From Sphingobacteriales bacterium (GTDB lineage: Bacteria; Bacteroidota; Bacteroidia; Chitinophagales; Chitinophagaceae): a stretch of DNA of 44,020 bases. The notes under the pieces are model-generated. The model saw only the letters and a list, made by a program, of their open reading frames with translations, was not told the origin of the DNA and did not search any database. The translations under genes were made by a program, and so were the position numbers. Where the stretch lies: NCBI GenBank assembly GCA_900299255.1, contig OMJB01000082.1:1-44020 (forward strand), read 5' to 3'. Below are positions 1-6,878 of this stretch, in pieces (positions within the stretch are counted from its first letter, which is position 1; the number at the start of each line of letters is the position of its first letter).

Positions 1-459
1 CTTACTGATGGAAAAGTTATTCCATTCTGCAGTTTGTAATTTTGCTCCTACCACACCGCAAGTGGGCATAGTGTCTATTGAGAAGCCCGGCGCCAGCTGA
101 TTTACAAAATCTGTTATTCCGGGATTATGTGCTACTATTATCAGTGTTTTCGCTTTGTCGTCTGCTTCGTATATAACCTCTTCCAGCACCTGCGGAATAC
201 AATGATACAATTTTTCTTCCCATTTGATGTTCTCCGGATCGTAGCCCAGTTCCTGTGCAATTTTCTTTGCTGTCTGCTTTGTTCGTTTTGCTGTACTGGA
301 TATAATCAGATCTGGTTTGATACCCAGCTTCTTCAGCCTGGCTCCCATTTCAGGGGCTTCAATTTTTCCTCGTTCATTAAGCGGCCGCTCAAAATCGCTT
401 TGCAGCGGATTAGCCCAGCTGCTTTTTGCGTGCCTGATCATTATTAATGTCCTGTTCAT
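1..459 (-). CDS. SixA-like phosphohistidine phosphatase (3' end outside window)
   Basis: Histidine phosphatase superfamily, SixA-like branch; in E. coli SixA removes phosphate from phosphohistidine in phosphorelay or phosphotransfer proteins. Translating the minus strand from the ATG at 459 gives 153 codons with no stop before the window edge, so the C-terminus is missing. Seen: an N-terminal catalytic signature RHAKSSW (Arg9, His10), the SSTAKRTKQTA segment, and a second-histidine motif VAHNPG in the later part. No signal peptide, so cytoplasmic. It lies 78 nt downstream of lpxH on the same strand, and a run of four heptamer repeats fills part of that gap just before the start. The family is clear; the real substrate is unknown. 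An open frame on the other strand at 127-447 is its shadow. Confidence 0.85.
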   Translation of the reverse strand, partial: MNRTLIMIRHAKSSWANPLQSDFERPLNERGKIEAPEMGARLKKLGIKPDLIISSTAKRTKQTAKKIAQELGYDPENIKWEEKLYHCIPQVLEEVIYEADDKAKTLIIVAHNPGITDFVNQLAPGFSIDTMPTCGVVGAKLQTAEWNNFSISK

Positions 460-468
460 ACCTGATAG

Positions 469-496
469 TCGTAAGTCATAAGTCGTGAGTCATAAG
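469..496 (-). repeat. Four tandem heptamers (CTYAYGA) before the sixA-like start
   Basis: On the plus strand the units are TCGTAAG, TCATAAG, TCGTGAG and TCATAAG; read in the direction of the downstream gene the unit is CTYAYGA. The block ends 9 nt before the ATG at 459. A related five-unit block sits at 21171-21205 before an unrelated gene, in the same orientation relative to its start codon. Confidence 0.8.
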
Positions 497-537
497 TTGA
501 GCGGCTGGCTCCCACTTAACCCGCACATTCAATCACA

Positions 538-1305
538 TTATTCCACATTCATTTTATAGTATTTCAGTTTCAGGTCCTTTCCGTCAAATTCGGCATAGCT
601 GTCGTAGCGTATCCAGTCGCCCAGGTTTACGTACAGGCTGTTTTGCGGCAACGGATATTCAATTGCTATGTGCCTGTGCCCGAAAATAAAATAGTCGAAA
701 TGCTCGTTGTTCAGTGTATCCATACAAAACTGCACCAGCCATTCCTTTTCCGGACCCTGAAATTCCTTTATCGGTGTATCGGCATGTTTGGGGCCCAGCT
801 GGCTGAACCATGATGCCATACCTACGCCCGTATCGGGGTGCAGGCGGCGGTACAGCCATTGCGATACCGGGCTGCGCAGTACCTTCTTCAGCAACTTATA
901 GCCATGGTCGCCGGGGCCAAGGCCATCGCCGTGAGCTATAAGGAATTTCTTGCCGTTTATTTCGCGGTATATGGGTTTGTGATGAACCAGTATGCTCAGC
1001 TCGTCTTCAAAGTAGTCGAGCATCCACAGATCGTGGTTGCCAGTGAATACTTCAACCGGAATACCTGCATCGCTGAGTTCAGCCAGCTTACCCATAAATC
1101 TTGTAAACCCCTTGGGTACTACATTGCGGTACTCAAACCAGGTATCAAAAAGGTCGCCCACCAGGTATATGCGGGCGGCATCGGTTTTTATGTCGTCGAG
1201 CCAGGCAACAATGCGTTTTTCGCGCTCCAGGCTGCTGGTACGATCCGGTATCCCTAAATGAAAGTCAGAAGCGAAATAAACTTTTTTACCCGGTGGTAAT
1301 TCCAT
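538..1305 (-). CDS. lpxH: UDP-2,3-diacylglucosamine diphosphatase
   Basis: Calcineurin-like metallophosphoesterase of 255 residues that hydrolyses UDP-2,3-diacylglucosamine to lipid X in lipid A synthesis, at the inner face of the cytoplasmic membrane. The metal-site motifs appear in order: DFHLG (Asp14, His16), GDLFD (Asp51), GNHD (Asn90, His91), AHGDG (His125) and GHRH (His210, His212). The GHRH motif and the length fit LpxH better than the alternative enzyme LpxI. The ATG start is followed directly by the first beta strand. It is the first gene before the sixA-like gene on the same strand. A -7 box TAACTTTG lies 17 nt upstream of the ATG. A broader 'UDP-2,3-diacylglucosamine diphosphatase family' label is the cautious alternative. 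Confidence 0.88.
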   Translation of the reverse strand: MELPPGKKVYFASDFHLGIPDRTSSLEREKRIVAWLDDIKTDAARIYLVGDLFDTWFEYRNVVPKGFTRFMGKLAELSDAGIPVEVFTGNHDLWMLDYFEDELSILVHHKPIYREINGKKFLIAHGDGLGPGDHGYKLLKKVLRSPVSQWLYRRLHPDTGVGMASWFSQLGPKHADTPIKEFQGPEKEWLVQFCMDTLNNEHFDYFIFGHRHIAIEYPLPQNSLYVNLGDWIRYDSYAEFDGKDLKLKYYKMNVE

Positions 1306-1322
1306 GTACTGTGAGTGGGAGG

Positions 1323-1330
1323 CAAAGTTA
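1323..1330 (-). promoter_or_regulatory. Candidate -7 box for lpxH
   Basis: The minus strand reads TAACTTTG, a full match to the Bacteroidota -7 consensus TAnnTTTG, ending 17 nt before the lpxH ATG. No clear -33 TTTG was found at the usual distance, so this rests on one element. Confidence 0.45.
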
Positions 1331-1437
1331 GGTGAAAAAGGTAATATGGTTGTGAACGAATCCGTCTCAATACTGGAGATGAATTCGGCAACAAGAGCGA
1401 TGCTGCATTAAATATATAATTCGTTTTCAATGGCACA

Positions 1438-1923
1438 TTACAGCATCCCATCCAGGTTCCCCAAAGCCATTTCAAATCCCTGTTCCATGCCCATTTCCAC
1501 CATTGTTCTGAGATCTTCGGGTTTGTCGCAGGTTATTTCTACACTCACTTTGGTGTTTTCACCTTCCTGCGCAAACGTGATGGCCCAACGCATTTTGGGC
1601 AGGCTGGTATTGATGCTGCCGTTCTCATCACAAAATGCCTGATCTATTATCAGGCAGTTGACGGGGTCAACCGTTATAATATCTGCCCTTGACCAGTGTT
1701 TCTCACCATCGGGTCCGCACATGGTGTACAGCCACAGCCCGCCTGGCCTCATATCCATGGTTTTGGTTTCCGTTTTCCATGGTTTCGGGGCCCACCACAT
1801 TTCCAGTAAGGCGCTTTTGGTCCAGGCATCCCACACGCGGCTGACTAATGCGGCAAAATAACAGGTTATAAGCAGCGATTTTCCGTTTTCGTTTCTTTCA
1901 AGAGTAAATTTATTGTTTTTCAT
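1438..1923 (-). CDS. AHSA1/SRPBCC domain protein partnered with ArsR regulator
   Basis: A 161-residue START-like (SRPBCC, AHSA1 branch) protein. This fold makes a hydrophobic cavity, but the ligand of these bacterial members is generally not known. Seen: the family pattern of an N-terminal strand, a helix with VWDAWTKSALLEMWWAPKPW, then GGLWLYTMCGPDG and a C-terminal helix with MEMGMEQGFEMALGNLDGML. No signal peptide. Its ATG overlaps the stop of the upstream arsR-type gene (TAATG), so the two are probably translationally coupled. ArsR plus AHSA1 pairs of this kind are common in Bacteroidota and other phyla, which suggests joint regulation. The biochemical role is unknown. Confidence 0.85.
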   Translation of the reverse strand: MKNNKFTLERNENGKSLLITCYFAALVSRVWDAWTKSALLEMWWAPKPWKTETKTMDMRPGGLWLYTMCGPDGEKHWSRADIITVDPVNCLIIDQAFCDENGSINTSLPKMRWAITFAQEGENTKVSVEITCDKPEDLRTMVEMGMEQGFEMALGNLDGML

Positions 1924-2246
1924 TAATTTATATCATTTAATTTATCTACTATAATGTCTAGTTGGTTAAATTTCACTTCCCAAATTTTCCTGAATTGTTC
2001 CACCCATATATCAATTTCCTTCAATTTTTCCGGGTTAAAATGATAAACAATCTCCCTGCCTGCCTGTTTATGGGTTATCAGCAGGCATTCGGCAAGTATC
2101 TGTATGTGTTTTGATACCGCCTGCCGGCTGGTGTCAAAATGTGCGGCAATAGCATTGGGTGTCATTGCCTGCATGGCCACGAGGGCAAGTATTGCCCTTC
2201 GGGTAGGGTCTGCTATCGCCTGAAATACGTCTCTCCGTGTGTTCAT
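1923..2246 (-). CDS. ArsR-family winged-helix transcriptional repressor
   Basis: A 107-residue ArsR/SmtB-type DNA-binding protein. The winged-helix core is visible: [18 protein letters not shown], then a recognition-helix region [18 protein letters not shown] and a wing with [13 protein letters not shown]. There is no Cys-rich metal site such as ELCVCDL, so this is a non-metal branch like those paired with SRPBCC proteins. I chose the ATG at 2246 rather than the in-frame TTG at 2261 because AGGAAAA precedes the ATG and the TTG lies inside the operator. Two 16-bp dyads in its promoter suggest autorepression. It is co-transcribed with the SRPBCC gene through a stop/start overlap. The inducer is unknown. 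Confidence 0.9.
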   Translation of the reverse strand: MNTRRDVFQAIADPTRRAILALVAMQAMTPNAIAAHFDTSRQAVSKHIQILAECLLITHKQAGREIVYHFNPEKLKEIDIWVEQFRKIWEVKFNQLDIIVDKLNDIN

Positions 2247-2257
2247 TTTTCCTATTT

Positions 2258-2299
2258 GCAACTATTTAATTGCAAATATACACGCAACCAATTGATTGC
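2258..2299 (-). promoter_or_regulatory. ArsR promoter with two GCAA-N8-TTGC operator dyads
   Basis: Two copies of a 16-bp dyad lie 26 bp apart start to start: GCAACTATTTAATTGC at 2258-2273 and GCAACCAATTGATTGC at 2284-2299, matching at 13 of 16 positions. On the minus strand a -7 box TATATTTG (2280-2273) is preceded by TTG 20 nt upstream, so one dyad sits between the -33 and -7 elements and the other overlaps the -7 box and start region. This is the expected layout for repression by the adjacent ArsR protein. Binding is inferred, not shown. Confidence 0.7.
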
Positions 2300-2448
2300 G
2301 CAAAATATTTCTGATTATCAGGGTTTTGCCGGCTAGTGCAAACGGGTTATTTTTTGAATGTGCAGATTGCCTTTTCTGTTTTAATATACATAACTGAAAA
2401 CACAGATTTTTGTACAAACCAGCGGCTAATTAAAATAGCCGAAACACG

Positions 2449-2478
2449 TTGATTTTTCATAGTATAGCTGTAGTTTTG
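2449..2478 (+). promoter_or_regulatory. Promoter of the complex I operon
   Basis: TTG at 2449-2451, then 19 nt, then TAGTTTTG at 2471-2478, a full TAnnTTTG match. This puts transcription start near 2485 and gives a short leader of about 30 nt before the nuoA ATG. It diverges from the ArsR promoter. Confidence 0.65.
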
Positions 2479-2517
2479 CAATTCTATTAACAAAGTTTCA
2501 AATCTGCGAAACCATTT

Positions 2518-2910
2518 ATGAATTGTTTACTGTTGGCCGCCGAGCACAATACACCCTTTAACTACTTTCCTCTGGCGCTGCAATTAGTTATTGCTGTAGG
2601 ATTTGTGGTAATTATGATGGTGGTAACTCACCTGCTGGGCCCCAAAAGAAAAACGGGTGACAAACTAATCAATTTTGAAAGTGGTATACCCTCTGTTGGT
2701 AATGCAAGGCAGCCAATGGGTATCAAATATTTTCTGGTAGCTATACTATTTGTGCTGTTTGATGTTGAAGTTATTTTCTTTTATCCTTATGCAGTCAATT
2801 TCAAATTTCTGGGTACCGAGGGTTTTCTGGAAGTAGTTTTATTTGTTGCTTTCTTTTTGTGCGGTTTTATATACATCGTTAAGAGAGGCGCACTAGACTG
2901 GGAAGAGTAG
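2518..2910 (+). CDS. nuoA: NADH-quinone oxidoreductase subunit A
   Basis: Membrane subunit of complex I, 130 residues, with three predicted transmembrane helices (about residues 17-40, 72-92 and 98-119). It helps form the junction between the membrane arm and the quinone site. The family loop between helices 1 and 2 is present (KLINFESGIPSVGNARQPMGIKYF), and helix 2 carries the conserved FDVEVIFFYPYA with its acidic residues. It is the first gene of a complete nuo operon and directly follows the candidate promoter. A terminator-like hairpin lies between it and nuoB. Confidence 0.95.
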   Translation: MNCLLLAAEHNTPFNYFPLALQLVIAVGFVVIMMVVTHLLGPKRKTGDKLINFESGIPSVGNARQPMGIKYFLVAILFVLFDVEVIFFYPYAVNFKFLGTEGFLEVVLFVAFFLCGFIYIVKRGALDWEE

Positions 2911-2960
2911 AAAAAATAAAAAGCAAATACTGCTTTCACGTTTTATGCTTTTTAATTTTT
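2911..2960 (+). terminator. Terminator-like or attenuator hairpin between nuoA and nuoB
   Basis: The A-rich arm ending AAAAAGCA (2918-2925) can pair with TGCTTTTT (2946-2953), giving nine pairs with T2917-A2954, extended past a one-base bulge by the flanking A and T runs. The same arm can instead pair with TGCTTT at 2931-2936. A T-rich tract follows to the nuoB ATG. It may weaken or process the operon transcript; it cannot be a full stop if the operon is to be expressed as one unit. Confidence 0.4.
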
Positions 2961-2982
2961 AAGTTTTAATTTTTTAGTTTTT

Positions 2983-3546
2983 ATGGCCCGTCCTGTACAG
3001 TATAATACGAAAGTGAAAATGGTGGAGATGCCCGAAGGATATTCGGGTGAGGGCTTTTTCTCTACGTCATTTGATAAGATTGTGGAATTGGGCCGTAAGA
3101 ATTCCCTGTGGCCGCTGCCATTTGCAACATCCTGCTGCGGTATTGAATTCATGGCAACAATGGGGTCACATTACGACCTGGGCCGCTTTGGCGCCGAGCG
3201 TATGGGATTCACGCCACGTCAGTGCGATGTGCTGCTGGTAGCTGGTACTATTGCCAAAAAAATGGCACCCATCCTGCGCCAGGTATACCTGCAGATGGCC
3301 GAACCCCGCTGGGTAATAGCCATTGGTGCATGTGCCAGCAGCGGAGGCATTTTTGATTCTTATTCTGTACTTCAGGGCATAGACCAGGTGATTCCGGTTG
3401 ATGTATATGTACCAGGTTGCCCGCCCAGGCCGGAAGGCATTATAGATGGTATTCTTAAACTACAGGACCTCGTAAGCACCGAGAGTTTAAGAAGAAGAAA
3501 TAACCCGGTATATAAGAGCCTGATGGAGAGTTACGGAATAGAATAA
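2983..3546 (+). CDS. nuoB: NADH-quinone oxidoreductase subunit B
   Basis: Peripheral-arm subunit of complex I, 187 residues, that carries the terminal 4Fe-4S cluster N2, which passes electrons to quinone. The ligands are visible: the tandem Cys51-Cys52 in ATSCCGIEF, Cys117 in IGACASSGG and Cys146 in VPGCPPRPEG. Soluble, no signal peptide, usual length. It follows nuoA after a 72-nt T-rich gap with a possible attenuator and precedes nuoC. Confidence 0.97.
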   Translation: MARPVQYNTKVKMVEMPEGYSGEGFFSTSFDKIVELGRKNSLWPLPFATSCCGIEFMATMGSHYDLGRFGAERMGFTPRQCDVLLVAGTIAKKMAPILRQVYLQMAEPRWVIAIGACASSGGIFDSYSVLQGIDQVIPVDVYVPGCPPRPEGIIDGILKLQDLVSTESLRRRNNPVYKSLMESYGIE

Positions 3547-3603
3547 AACCTGCGTGTTACCGGTAAATAAATGTGATTTTTCAGTATAGCCGACTAGTTA
3601 AAA

Positions 3604-4107
3604 ATGGGATTGTCCAACGAATTAATAAAACAAAAACTGACTGAAAAATTCGGTGAGCAACTCACCGGATGGGAAGAGCAATTCGGGCTGCTGACATTCA
3701 GCGCACCGGCCGAGCTTAACCTGAAAGTGGTGCAGTTTCTTTATGATGACGAAACACTGCGTTTCCGCTTTCTTACAGACCTCACCGGAGTGCATTACCC
3801 CGACAGAAAAGGAGAAGAAATCTGCGTGGTGTACCATTTGCATAATCTGATAGATAATATCCGCCTGCGTTTCAAAGTATACGTACCTTCAGAAAAACCT
3901 GATGTTTATTCACTTTCACAGCGTTTTTCAGGAGCTAACTGGATGGAGCGTGAAACCTATGATTTTTTTGGGGTAAACTTCATCGGGCACCCCAACCTTA
4001 TCCGCATACTCAACATGGATGAGATGGATTATTTCCCGATGCGGAAAGAATATGAAATGGAAGACCCTACCCGCAGAGATAAGGACAATGAGATGTTTGG
4101 ACGGTAG
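3604..4107 (+). CDS. nuoC: NADH-quinone oxidoreductase subunit C
   Basis: Peripheral-arm subunit of complex I, 167 residues (the 30-kDa subunit family), lying next to NuoD near the quinone pocket. It has no redox cofactor. Family signatures seen: FLTDLTGVHYPDRKGEEICVVYHL in the middle and the C-terminal ERETYDFFGVNFIGHPNLIRILNMDEMD. It is a separate gene here, not fused to nuoD as in E. coli. 57 nt separate it from nuoB. Confidence 0.96.
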   Translation: MGLSNELIKQKLTEKFGEQLTGWEEQFGLLTFSAPAELNLKVVQFLYDDETLRFRFLTDLTGVHYPDRKGEEICVVYHLHNLIDNIRLRFKVYVPSEKPDVYSLSQRFSGANWMERETYDFFGVNFIGHPNLIRILNMDEMDYFPMRKEYEMEDPTRRDKDNEMFGR

Positions 4108-4152
4108 GAAAGAAAAAGAATACATGACACTGAAACAGTAATAATTATTAAC

Positions 4153-4183
4153 GAGGGGAAGCCCCTTTAGGGATCCAGGGTAT
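4153..4183 (+). promoter_or_regulatory. Hairpin leader before nuoD
   Basis: AAGCCCC-TTTA-GGGATCCAGGG ends 3 nt before the nuoD ATG; CCC/GGG can pair around a TTTA loop. It shares its design with leaders before nuoF, nuoL and nuoN (AGCYCC, short loop, GGGG or GCGG, TTYRGGG). Role unknown; perhaps translation control or RNA processing. Confidence 0.5.
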
Positions 4184-5434
4184 ATGGAACTTCAACAGCA
4201 ACAACAGCAGCATATAAAACTTTCTGAGGAATCTCTTCAGAAACAGACTACAACGCTCAACCTGGGCCCTACACACCCTGCCACCCATGGGGTGTTCCAG
4301 AACATTATGGAAATAGATGGTGAGCGTGTGCTGGAAACAGTGCCAACCATTGGCTATATCCACCGGGCTTTTGAAAAAATAGCAGAGCGCAGGCCGTTTT
4401 ATCAGATCACAACCCTTACCGACCGCCTGAATTATTGCTCATCGCCTATCAACAATATGGGGTGGCACATGACTGTAGAAAAACTACTGAAAATTAATAT
4501 TCCGAAAAGGATTCAGTACCTGCGTGTTATTATTATGGAATTGGCCCGTATTGCCGACCACCTGGTGTGTAATTCGGTTATAGGCGTGGATACAGGTGCA
4601 CTTACTCCGTTTACCTATGTGTTCCAGTCGAGGGAGCATATTTATGAAATATTTGAAGAAATATGTGGCTCACGCCTTACCACCAACATTGGCAGGGTGG
4701 GCGGTTTTGAACGTAATTTCTCAGAAGCATCTTTTACAAAACTGAACAAATTCCTGACAGACTTTCCAAAGACAATGACGGAATTTGAAAACCTGCTCAA
4801 CAGGAATAAGATATTTGTTGACCGTTGCGTAGGTGCCGGCCCTATCAGTGCTGAGCGAGCACTGAATTACGGCATAACAGGCCCCAACCTCAGAGCTGCG
4901 GGGGTAGACTATGATGTAAGGGTTGCACAGCCTTACTCATCATATGAAGAATTTGATTTTAAGATACCTGTTGGCACTACGGGCGATGTATACGACCGTT
5001 TCATGGTGCGCAATGGGGAGATATGGGAAAGCCTCAGCATCATCAGGCAGGCACTTGAAAAAATTCAGAAAATAGAGAAAGAGTTTCCTGAGCAGAAGAA
5101 TATCTATTATGCCCAGGAAGCAGATCATTTCCATCTGCCACCCAAAGAGGATGTGTACACTAAAATGGAGGCGCTGATCTACCACTTCAAAATAATAATG
5201 GGCGAGATTGACGCACCGAAAGGTGAAATCTACCATGCGGTAGAAGGTGGCAACGGAGAATTGGGTTTTTACCTGATCAGTGATGGTGGCCGCTCACCAT
5301 ACAGGCTGCACTTCCGCAGGCCTTGTTTTATTTACTACCAGGCCTACCCTGAAATGGTGGAAGGAGGATTGCTGAGCGATGCAGTGGTAACACTGAGTAG
5401 TTTGAACGTGATTGCAGGAGAACTGGATGCCTAG
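4184..5434 (+). CDS. nuoD: NADH-quinone oxidoreductase subunit D
   Basis: Peripheral-arm subunit of complex I (49-kDa family), 416 residues, forming the quinone-reduction site with NuoB and related to the large subunit of NiFe hydrogenases. Seen: NLGPTHPATHGVFQ near the N-terminus, TIGYIHRAFEKIAE, ARIADHLVCN, and the C-terminal RSPYRLHFRRPCF. As expected for complex I, the hydrogenase nickel-ligand cysteines are absent. An unusual glutamine run (residues 4-9) precedes the conserved core. The start ATG directly follows one of the hairpin leaders. Confidence 0.97.
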   Translation: MELQQQQQQHIKLSEESLQKQTTTLNLGPTHPATHGVFQNIMEIDGERVLETVPTIGYIHRAFEKIAERRPFYQITTLTDRLNYCSSPINNMGWHMTVEKLLKINIPKRIQYLRVIIMELARIADHLVCNSVIGVDTGALTPFTYVFQSREHIYEIFEEICGSRLTTNIGRVGGFERNFSEASFTKLNKFLTDFPKTMTEFENLLNRNKIFVDRCVGAGPISAERALNYGITGPNLRAAGVDYDVRVAQPYSSYEEFDFKIPVGTTGDVYDRFMVRNGEIWESLSIIRQALEKIQKIEKEFPEQKNIYYAQEADHFHLPPKEDVYTKMEALIYHFKIIMGEIDAPKGEIYHAVEGGNGELGFYLISDGGRSPYRLHFRRPCFIYYQAYPEMVEGGLLSDAVVTLSSLNVIAGELDA

Positions 5435-5505
5435 AAAACGGCAGATAGTTTTGACAAAATGAACAGAAATTGGGAATTCACAGAATTCTATAAAGAACAT
5501 AGTAA

Positions 5506-6003
5506 ATGAGCGTAAAATTTTCAGACGAAAAAATGAAGGAGGTAAAAGAACTCATATCTCATTACCCAGAGGGTAAGGAGAAGAGTGCGCTGATACCTTT
5601 ACTGCATATTGCGCAGGGTGAGTTTGGTGGCTGGCTAGATGTGCCTGTTATGGATTATGTAGCTGAGCTGCTGAATATACTGCCTATAGAGGTATATGAA
5701 GTAGCTACATTCTATACTATGTTCAATACAAAGCCTGTTGGTAAATACGTGCTGGAAGTGTGCCGCACCGGACCATGTATGGTAAGCGGCTGCGACGACA
5801 TTATCAGCTATATAAAAGAAAAACTGGGAATAAACGAAGGTGAGACCACACCAGACGGGCTGTTTACGCTGAAGCCAGCTGAGTGCCTGGGTGCCTGCGG
5901 ATATGCCCCCATGATGCAGATGGGTAAAACGTACCGCGAGCATCTGACAAAAGAAAAAGTGGACAAACTGATTGAAGAACTGAGAGGAAAATCGAATAAT
6001 TAG
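5506..6003 (+). CDS. nuoE: NADH-quinone oxidoreductase subunit E
   Basis: Peripheral subunit of complex I (24-kDa family), 165 residues, carrying the 2Fe-2S cluster N1a next to the FMN subunit NuoF. The four cluster ligands are seen: Cys86 and Cys91 in CRTGPCMVSG, and Cys127 and Cys131 in ECLGACGYAP. The helical N-terminal domain (ALIPLLHIAQGEFGGW) is present. In most operons nuoF follows at once; here two non-nuo genes come between. Confidence 0.96.
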   Translation: MSVKFSDEKMKEVKELISHYPEGKEKSALIPLLHIAQGEFGGWLDVPVMDYVAELLNILPIEVYEVATFYTMFNTKPVGKYVLEVCRTGPCMVSGCDDIISYIKEKLGINEGETTPDGLFTLKPAECLGACGYAPMMQMGKTYREHLTKEKVDKLIEELRGKSNN

Positions 6004-6009
6004 AAAACA

Positions 6010-6414
6010 ATGGCTTTCGATCTGTCACTTGAATTTATTTTGTCGGGTAAACCGGAGCGGGTGATGGAGTTATTGACTGATCCGGTACTGATCAGGAAAT
6101 GGAGTGGAGAAGCAGCAGTACTGGAGGCAAAATCGGGCGGAAGATTTGAAATGTTTGATGGCTGGGTTTCAGGAGTGGTGTTGAAAACAGGGAAGCTTGA
6201 ACTATCATATACATGGAAAGCAAGCGACTGGCCGGAAGAAACAAAACCAAGTGAAGTTCATTATTTATTGAAAAAAGATGAAGCCGGTACCAAGGTGATA
6301 TTACACCACACCGGTTTCCCCAATGAGAAAGAAATGGACAGCCACAAGTCGGGATGGACAGACTTCTTTTTCGACCCGATGGAAGATTTTATTTTGATGA
6401 TTGATAAAAGCTGA
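6010..6414 (+). CDS. SRPBCC (AHSA1-like) protein inserted in the nuo operon
   Basis: A 134-residue START-like domain protein with the AHSA1 pattern: FILSGKPERVMELLTDPVLIRKWSGE, then SGGRFEMFDGWVSG, SYTWKASDWPEE, and the C-terminal HTGFPNEKEMDSHKSGWTDFF. It has no signal peptide and no redox motif. It starts 6 nt after the nuoE stop, and its stop overlaps the next ATG by one base (TGATG), so it is fully embedded in the operon. It is distinct from the ArsR-linked SRPBCC protein at 1438-1923. A function in complex I assembly or quinone handling is only a guess from position. Confidence 0.85.
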   Translation: MAFDLSLEFILSGKPERVMELLTDPVLIRKWSGEAAVLEAKSGGRFEMFDGWVSGVVLKTGKLELSYTWKASDWPEETKPSEVHYLLKKDEAGTKVILHHTGFPNEKEMDSHKSGWTDFFFDPMEDFILMIDKS

Positions 6415-6842
6415 TGAGAAATTTATTGGTCATATTGCTGCTCTTTGTAAGTTTTTGTGCCGGTGCTCAGAAAAGAGATTCGTCAGGTTTAGCTCGTGCC
6501 ATGTTTGACCTGAATAAATCACTGATCAAAAAAGATACAGCTGCGCTGAACAAACAACTGAGAGACGATGTGCGTTATTACCATTCAAACGGATGGTTAC
6601 AGGTGAAGAAAGATGTGATAGAAGATCTGTATAACGGCAAGCTTACTTATAAAGAGATCAGCGCGAAAATAGAAAGCGTGCATTTGAACGGTGATATAGG
6701 GCAGATCAGAACGGTGCTGGATGTAGATGTGTCCTTGAACGGCAAGCCGATACAACTGAAGCTGAAAGTTGTACAGGTGTGGGTGTGGAAAGAGAACAGA
6801 TGGGAATTGTATTCCAGACATAGTGAAAAAATTACAGCATAA
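6414..6842 (+). CDS. Exported NTF2-like (DUF4440-type) protein in the nuo operon
   Basis: A 142-residue protein with a clear Sec signal peptide (MRNLLVILLLFVSFCAGAQ, likely cut after AGA) and a SnoaL/NTF2-like small cone fold suggested by the pattern FDLNKSLIKKDTAALNKQL, DDVRYYHSNG, VKKDVIEDL and the C-terminal strand VQVWVWKENRWELYSRHS. Proteins of this group include ligand-binding domains and enzymes, so no reaction can be assigned. Its ATG overlaps the stop of the SRPBCC gene, suggesting coupling. The predicted export sets it apart from every peripheral nuo subunit around it. Confidence 0.8.
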   Translation: MRNLLVILLLFVSFCAGAQKRDSSGLARAMFDLNKSLIKKDTAALNKQLRDDVRYYHSNGWLQVKKDVIEDLYNGKLTYKEISAKIESVHLNGDIGQIRTVLDVDVSLNGKPIQLKLKVVQVWVWKENRWELYSRHSEKITA

Positions 6843-6854
6843 CAGTAACAATAA

Positions 6855-6878
6855 GCTCCGCTAAAGCGGTTCAGGCAT
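6855..6878 (+). promoter_or_regulatory. Hairpin leader before nuoF
   Basis: GCTCCGC-TAAA-GCGGTTCAGGC ends 2 nt before the nuoF ATG. CCGC (6858-6861) pairs with GCGG (6866-6869) around a TAAA loop. It is one of four leaders of similar design in this operon. Confidence 0.5.

Noticed and set aside
127-447. 106-codon open frame on the plus strand
   Set aside because: It lies antisense to the clear SixA-like phosphatase and has no protein-like features.
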